A stretch of 64,000 bases of DNA, taken from assembly GCA_963773655.1 (NCBI GenBank), contig CAVZBX010000003.1, positions 1 through 64,000 of the forward strand, written 5' to 3'. This DNA is from DASSQJ01 sp963773655. Lineage in GTDB: Bacteria; Actinomycetota; Actinomycetes; Actinomycetales; Dermatophilaceae. Below the pieces are notes generated by a model. The model saw only the letters and a list, made by a program, of their open reading frames with translations. It searched no databases and was not told where the DNA came from. A program made the position numbers and the translations under genes. Numbering within the stretch: position 1 is the stretch's first letter; each line of letters starts with the position of its first letter. Below, in pieces: positions 59,383 through 64,000 of the stretch.

Positions 59383-61617
59383 ATGACCAACCGAGCACCA
59401 CGTACCCGCGCCGAGGCCAAGGCACAGGCCGGCCGCACCACCGGCGGCGCCGCCCGCTCCAGCGGCGGCAACGGGTCGACGAACCGGCCGTCGGCGAAGC
59501 GCACGTGGCTGCGACGCGGCGGCTGGACCGCCCTGGTGCTCTTCGTCCTCGGCGTCGCCGGGTTCGGCATCGCGTACGCGATGATCGACATCCCGGAGCC
59601 GAACGAGATCGCGACCGCGCAGGCATCGATCGTCTACTACTCCGACGGGAAGACGGAGATGGCCCGGCTCTCCGACCCCGAGGGCAACCGCGAGTCGGTG
59701 CCGCTGGACCAGATCAGCGAGTCGATGCAGCACGCCATCCTCGCCGCGGAGGACCAGGACTTCTACACCAACAACGGCATCTCGCCGACCGGCATCGCCC
59801 GCGCCGTCTGGGTGGCCGTCAAGGGGGGCGAGGCCACCCAGGGCGGGTCGACGATCACCCAGCAGTACGTCAAGAACTACTTCCTCACCCAGGACCGCAC
59901 CCTGACCCGCAAGGGCAAGGAGCTGGTCATCTCGCTGAAGATCGACCGGCAGCTCTCCAAGGACCAGATCCTCGAGAACTACCTCAACACCATCTACTAC
60001 GGGCGCGGCGCCTACGGCATCGAGACCGCGGCCCGGGCGTACTTCGGGGTCAGCGCCTCCGAGCTCACGCCCTCGCAGAGCGCCTTCCTCGCCGCCGTCA
60101 TCCGCGGCCCGTCGCTGTACGACCCGACCCTCGGCGAGCAGCAGCAGGCCAACGCCGAGGAGCGCTCGGGGTACATCCTCGACGCCATGGTCGAGAACGG
60201 CTGGCTCACCGAGCAGGAGCGCGCCGACGCGGAGTTCCCCGAGGTCAAGGAGTACGAGCCGCAGCAGCTCTCGGGGCCCACCGGCTACGTCGTCGACCTG
60301 GTCAAGAAGGAGCTCGTCGAGAAGCACAAGCTCACCGAGTCCGACATCCAGCGTGGTGGCCTCCGGGTCGTCTCGACCATCGACCGGCCCAAGCAGCGGG
60401 CCGCGGTACGGGCCGTTCGGGAGCAGCGCCCCGACGTCAAGGACATCCACGTCGGACTGGTCTCGGTGAAGCCCGGTGACGGCGCCATCCAGGCCCTGTA
60501 CGGGGGCCGCAACTTCGCCGACCGCCAGCTGAACAACGCCACCCAGGCCACGATGCAGGCCGGGTCGACCTTCAAGATCTTCTCCCTCATCGCGGCCCTC
60601 CAGTCCGGTGACGTCAGCACCCGCACCACCTACGACGGCTACTCGCCGCAGTACTTCGAGGAGTTCGCCGACCCCGCGTCCTCCGACGAGGACGCCCGCC
60701 GGGGGCGGGTGGTGAACTTCGCCGACGAGCAGTTCGGCCGGATCGACCTGCTCACCGCCACCCAGCACTCGGTCAACACCGTCTACGCCCAGGTCAACAT
60801 CCAGGCCGGTCCGGAGAACACGATGAAGGCCGCGCAGGACGCGGGGGTGCGCTCCGAGCTGACGCCGAACATGGGCAACGTCCTCGGTACCGACTCGGTC
60901 ACCGTCATGGACATGGCCAACGCGTACGCGACCATCGCCGCCGAGGGCGTGCGCGCCGACCCGTACATCGTCAAGGAGGTCCGCTTCCTCGACGACAGCC
61001 TCCCCGAGATCACGGTCGAGCCCAAGACCCAGCAGGTGTTCGACAAGGACCTGATGTCCGACGTGCTCGACGCGATGCAGCAGACGGTCAAGCCGGGCGG
61101 CACCGCCTCCTACGTCGGCGAGAACCTCGGCCGCCCCGCGGCGGGCAAGACCGGCACCTCGGAGGACTTCAAGTCGGCGTGGTTCGACGGCTTCGTGCCG
61201 CAGCTCGGCACGGCGGTCGGCATGTACCGCTCCGACGACGACGGCAGCGAGCTGCAGATGCAGGACCTCGAGGGCATCGGCGACATCACCGGCGGCTCCT
61301 ACCCGGCCCGGATCTGGACCGAGTACATGAAGGTCGCGGTCGAGGGCATGGAGGTCCTGGAGTTCCCGGAGCCGGCCCACATCAACGAGGACGCCGAGCC
61401 GCCGACGCCCACGGCCCCGCCCGCCCCCGAGACGACGAGCGCCCCGCCGACGACGACGACCACGAGCGCCCCGCCGACGACGAGCGCCCCGCCGTCGCCC
61501 AGCGAGCCGCCGACGCCGACGGAGACCAAGCCGGGCAACGGCACCGGCAAGCCGTCGCCCACCCAGTCACCGACGAGCGAGCCGACCGCCACCTCCTCGC
61601 CGGACCCCTCCGGCTGA
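59383..61617 (+). CDS. Bifunctional class A penicillin-binding protein (PBP1/PonA type)
   Basis: 744 residues from ATG 59383 (a GTG at 59308 is in frame but precedes the CATACT -10-like element). Basic cytoplasmic tail, one membrane helix (GGWTALVLFVLGVAGFGIAY), GT51 transglycosylase with ILAAEDQDFYTNNGISPTGI and GGSTITQQYVKNYFL, then a transpeptidase with S-x-x-K in AGSTFKIFSLI, S-x-N in QHSVNTVYAQV and K-T-G in AAGKTGTSEDF. The last 80 residues are Pro/Thr/Ser-rich. Corresponds to ponA1 of mycobacteria by synteny. Confidence 0.95.
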   Translation: MTNRAPRTRAEAKAQAGRTTGGAARSSGGNGSTNRPSAKRTWLRRGGWTALVLFVLGVAGFGIAYAMIDIPEPNEIATAQASIVYYSDGKTEMARLSDPEGNRESVPLDQISESMQHAILAAEDQDFYTNNGISPTGIARAVWVAVKGGEATQGGSTITQQYVKNYFLTQDRTLTRKGKELVISLKIDRQLSKDQILENYLNTIYYGRGAYGIETAARAYFGVSASELTPSQSAFLAAVIRGPSLYDPTLGEQQQANAEERSGYILDAMVENGWLTEQERADAEFPEVKEYEPQQLSGPTGYVVDLVKKELVEKHKLTESDIQRGGLRVVSTIDRPKQRAAVRAVREQRPDVKDIHVGLVSVKPGDGAIQALYGGRNFADRQLNNATQATMQAGSTFKIFSLIAALQSGDVSTRTTYDGYSPQYFEEFADPASSDEDARRGRVVNFADEQFGRIDLLTATQHSVNTVYAQVNIQAGPENTMKAAQDAGVRSELTPNMGNVLGTDSVTVMDMANAYATIAAEGVRADPYIVKEVRFLDDSLPEITVEPKTQQVFDKDLMSDVLDAMQQTVKPGGTASYVGENLGRPAAGKTGTSEDFKSAWFDGFVPQLGTAVGMYRSDDDGSELQMQDLEGIGDITGGSYPARIWTEYMKVAVEGMEVLEFPEPAHINEDAEPPTPTAPPAPETTSAPPTTTTTSAPPTTSAPPSPSEPPTPTETKPGNGTGKPSPTQSPTSEPTATSSPDPSG

Positions 61618-61627
61618 CGTCGCGCCG

Positions 61628-62944
61628 GTGAGCAGCAGCCCACCCGGTCCGGGGCCCCGGCTGCCGGCCGGGCTCGACACCGCGCTCGGGGGTGCCCGCG
61701 GGCGCCGGGCGGCCCCCCGGCCGTCGGGGCGCCGGGCCGGTCTCGCACCGGTCGTGCTGCTGCTCGGGCTGCCGCTCACGGTCGCGGCGCTGCGCCAGGC
61801 CGGCTGCACGGGGCCGGGGTGGGAGGGGCGCACGCCGCTGTGGCGGCAGTGCGCGTCACCGCTCGTGGAGTCGCTGCCGGCGCAGGGCCTGGGGCAGGGG
61901 CCGTGGGCCTACCTCACCGGGTCCTCGACCCTCGACCTGCCCCCGGTCACCGGTGTCGTCGCCTCACTCCTCGCGTGGCTCGCCCCGGGGTCCGGCCCCG
62001 CGGAGCAGCGCTGGTTCCTCCTCCTCTGGATGGTGCTCACGGCCGTCCTCCTCGCCGGGATGGTCCTGGCGGTCGGCACGGTCCGCCGGCATCCGCTGGC
62101 CGACCCGGTGGCGCTGGCCCTCTCGCCGGTGCTCGCGCTCACGGTGTTCGTCTCGCCCGCCCTGGTGCCGCTGTCGATCGCGGTGGCCGCGCTCTGGGCG
62201 TGGAGCCGTGACCGGGTGCGGCTCGCCGGTGTGCTCGCGGGACTGGCGCTGCTCGCGGGCGCGGGCTCCGCGCCCGTGCTCCTCGCGATGGCGTTGCTCC
62301 CCGGGCGGGGTGGGCGCCGGGCGGTGCGCGACCTGCTGGTGACGACCGGTCTGACCGTGCTGTTCGTCGCCGCGCCGGTGGCGGCCCTCGACGCCCGGAC
62401 CCTGGCCCGCCCGGTCCTGGCGTGGTGGCGGGACGGTGCCGGAGCCGGCTCGCCGTGGTTCCTGCCGGAGCTGGCCGGGCACGCGATCGGAGCCGGCCAC
62501 GTGGCCGTCATCAGCGCGCTCGGTGCGGCCGTGGCGGTCGTGCTCGGAGTCCTGCTCGCCCGCCGCCGGCCGCCCGTGGCGGACCTCGCCCTCCTCGTCC
62601 TCGTCGTGCTCGCGGTCACGGCGACGGCGCTGCCGGTCGGCGCCGCGCTCTGGCTGGTCCCGTTCGTCGCGCTCGCCGGCATCCGGTGGCGTGAGCACCT
62701 GCTGTGGGCGGGGGCGGAGGCGGTGCACGCGGTCGCGTGGTTCACCTACGTGGCCGGCCTCACCGACCCCGGGAAGGGGCTGCCGGCCGGCTGGTACGCC
62801 ATCGCCGTGGTGCTGCGCCTGCTCGCGGTCGGCCGGCTCGGGTGGGTCGTCTGGGCCCGCCGGGTCCGCTCCCCCGCTCCCGACCGCTCCCCGGCCCCGC
62901 GGAGCCAGGAGCACCCCGCCGAGGCAGGCCCCGCACCCGCCTGA
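61628..62944 (+). CDS. Polytopic membrane protein, GT87/DUF2029-like
   Basis: 438 residues from GTG 61628, 10 nt after the PBP gene. About ten hydrophobic helices (PVVLLLGLPLTVAALRQA, WFLLLWMVLTAVLLAGMVL, ALALSPVLALTVFVSPALV and more) and an Arg/Pro-rich tail. By position it matches Rv0051, a predicted membrane glycosyltransferase between ponA1 and rpsF. Catalytic residues of GT87 cannot be picked out with confidence. Cell-wall polysaccharide work is inferred from the PBP link. Confidence 0.75.
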   Translation: MSSSPPGPGPRLPAGLDTALGGARGRRAAPRPSGRRAGLAPVVLLLGLPLTVAALRQAGCTGPGWEGRTPLWRQCASPLVESLPAQGLGQGPWAYLTGSSTLDLPPVTGVVASLLAWLAPGSGPAEQRWFLLLWMVLTAVLLAGMVLAVGTVRRHPLADPVALALSPVLALTVFVSPALVPLSIAVAALWAWSRDRVRLAGVLAGLALLAGAGSAPVLLAMALLPGRGGRRAVRDLLVTTGLTVLFVAAPVAALDARTLARPVLAWWRDGAGAGSPWFLPELAGHAIGAGHVAVISALGAAVAVVLGVLLARRRPPVADLALLVLVVLAVTATALPVGAALWLVPFVALAGIRWREHLLWAGAEAVHAVAWFTYVAGLTDPGKGLPAGWYAIAVVLRLLAVGRLGWVVWARRVRSPAPDRSPAPRSQEHPAEAGPAPA

Positions 62945-62964
62945 CCGGGGGAGGCCCCGGACCG

Positions 62965-62987
62965 CGCGGAGTCCTCCTGACTCCGCG
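62965..62987 (+). terminator. Hairpin after the membrane protein gene
   Basis: Nine-base-pair arms (62965-62973 and 62979-62987), 5-nt loop, 20 nt after the stop. The rest of the 331-bp gap 62945-63275 contains a possible rpsF -10 (TATCCT, 63151) and a leader hairpin, no gene. Confidence 0.6.
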
Positions 62988-63226
62988 GGGGGGGTCGGAC
63001 GGCGGGCGGGGCCGTCGCGCGCGAGCGGCCGGCCGGGACGATGTCGCGACGGGTGGAGGCCCGCTCAGCGGGCGGGCGTCTCGGGATGCCCCGCGGCCGG
63101 AGCGCGGGCCGGCCCGGTGGGACGATTTCGGGGATGCCCGACGCGGCCGGTATCCTTGTCCGGTTGCCCTCCGCGCACCCTGTGGACAGCCACAGCGGGG
63201 GTGGGGGCCACGATGCATACCCTCCT

Positions 63227-63245
63227 GTCACGGAAGGACCGTGAC
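63227..63245 (+). promoter_or_regulatory. Leader hairpin before rpsF
   Basis: GTCACGG-AAGGA-CCGTGAC ends 30 nt before the rpsF start, downstream of a TATCCT. An S6-based feedback site is possible, but I cannot match it to the known S6:S18 leader motif. Confidence 0.4.
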
Positions 63246-63275
63246 CGCCACAGACCGAAGGAGGCGGGTTAACGC

Positions 63276-63563
63276 ATGCGTCAGTACGAACTCATGGTCA
63301 TCCTCGACCCCGAGCTCGACGACCGGACCGTCCAGCCCTCACTGGAGAAGTTCCTCAAGGTCGTGACCACCGACGGTGGCACCGTCGACACCGTCGACAT
63401 CTGGGGCCGCCGCCGCCTGGCCTACGAGATCAAGAAGAAGAACGAGGGCATCTACGCCGTCGTCAACTTCACCTCCGAGCCGGCGACGGCCAAGGAGCTG
63501 GACCGCCAGCTCGGGCTCAACGAGTCGGTCATGCGCACCAAGCTCATGCGCCCCGGCGCCTGA
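63276..63563 (+). CDS. rpsF: 30S ribosomal protein S6
   Basis: 95 residues: MRQYELMVILDPELDDRTVQ, TVDTVDIWGRRRLAYEIKKK and NEGIYAVVNFTSEPA are classic S6. GAAGGAGG lies upstream of ATG 63276. First gene of the rpsF-ssb operon. Confidence 0.97.
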   Translation: MRQYELMVILDPELDDRTVQPSLEKFLKVVTTDGGTVDTVDIWGRRRLAYEIKKKNEGIYAVVNFTSEPATAKELDRQLGLNESVMRTKLMRPGA

Positions 63564-63600
63564 GCCCGGTCCACACGAAACGACTCCGAAGGGGACCCCC

Positions 63601-64000
63601 ATGGCAGGCGACACCGTCATCACCATCATCGGCAACCTCACCGCCGACCCCGAGCTCCGCTTCACCCCGTCCGGGGCCGCGGTCGCGAACTTCACCGTCG
63701 CGTCCACGCCGCGGATGTTCGACCGCCAGTCGAACGAGTGGAAGGACGGCGAGACGCTCTTCATGCGCTGCTCCATCTGGCGCGATGCGGCCGAGAACGT
63801 CGCCGAGTCGCTCCACCGGGGCACCCGCGTCATCGTCTCGGGCCGGCTGAAGTCGCGCTCGTACGAGACCAAGGAGGGCGAGAAGCGCACCGTCGTCGAG
63901 CTCGAGGTCGACGAGGTCGGCCCGTCGCTGCGGTACGCCTCGGCCAAGGTCACCAAGGCCGAGCGCGGCAGCTCGGGCGGTGGCTTCGGTGGTGGCGGCT
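63601..64000 (+). CDS. ssb: Single-stranded DNA-binding protein (3' end beyond window)
   Basis: ATG at 63601; 133 residues are in view. OB-fold MAGDTVITIIGNLTADPELR, FTVASTPRMFDRQSNEWKDG, FMRCSIWRDAAENVAESLHR and VIVSGRLKSRSYETKEGEKR, then the start of the Gly-rich tail. Follows rpsF by 37 nt. Confidence 0.96.
   Translation, partial: MAGDTVITIIGNLTADPELRFTPSGAAVANFTVASTPRMFDRQSNEWKDGETLFMRCSIWRDAAENVAESLHRGTRVIVSGRLKSRSYETKEGEKRTVVELEVDEVGPSLRYASAKVTKAERGSSGGGFGGGG

Overview
The window is about 70% GC and carries the replication-origin neighbourhood of an actinobacterial chromosome. The order murJ, pseudokinase, sigM, anti-sigma, trxB, trxA, parB, parA, rsmG, khpB, yidC, yidD, rnpA, rpmH, dnaA, oriC, dnaN, gnd, recF, dciA, followed further on by gyrB and gyrA, is the standard actinobacterial arrangement. 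An 6PGDH (gnd) between dnaN and recF, GTG-rich starts and the overall protein style suggest Micrococcales, perhaps Intrasporangiaceae; that placement is inference.

Layout. (1) 1-4.6 kb: remains of an integrated element (relaxase start, excisionase, tyrosine integrase) next to a lower-GC three-gene cassette that includes a TIGR04255-type protein. Every gene here is broken by apparent single-base losses. The tract ends at the 3' side of a tRNA-Ala gene. (2) 4.7-11.2 kb: gyrB-gyrA-DUF3566-tRNA-Ile-DLW39-tRNA-Ala, all on the minus strand, closed by an 18-bp hairpin. (3) 11.2-32.7 kb: an accessory block inserted between dciA and gyrB, which normally lie together. It holds a 60-residue orphan protein, an HSP90-like protein with a degenerate ATP site, an M4 metalloprotease with an emfourin-like tail, an SDR, and a meta-cleavage phenol pathway: a multicomponent phenol hydroxylase and catechol 2,3-dioxygenase operon (30.4 to 24.1 kb) and a lower-pathway operon (22.3 to 17.0 kb), separated by two divergent IclR regulators. 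One palindrome, CGTTCC-N7-GGAACG, stands before both operons and at the regulator pair. (4) 32.7-39.5 kb: glsB-like, dciA-like DUF721, recF, gnd, dnaN, oriC, dnaA. (5) 39.9-47.1 kb: rpmH to parB on the plus strand, with several parS sites; four of them lie inside the 5' part of parA at an exact 69-bp period and are translated as VSRET-like repeats. (6) 47.3-64 kb: thioredoxin system, sigM and anti-sigma, a pseudokinase separate from murJ, NUDIX, CCA-adding enzyme, PP2C, inositol phosphate synthase, PadR regulator, PBP1, a membrane glycosyltransferase-like protein, rpsF and the start of ssb.

How it fits together. Phenol is hydroxylated to catechol by DmpLMNOP-like proteins, ring-cleaved by a catechol 2,3-dioxygenase that a 2Fe-2S ferredoxin probably keeps reduced, oxidised by the semialdehyde dehydrogenase, then decarboxylated, hydrated and cleaved to pyruvate and acetaldehyde, which becomes acetyl-CoA. 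No 4-oxalocrotonate tautomerase and no semialdehyde hydrolase are visible, so only the dehydrogenase branch is present and one enzyme must be supplied from elsewhere. Convergent gene pairs are separated by long perfect hairpins that look like bidirectional terminators.
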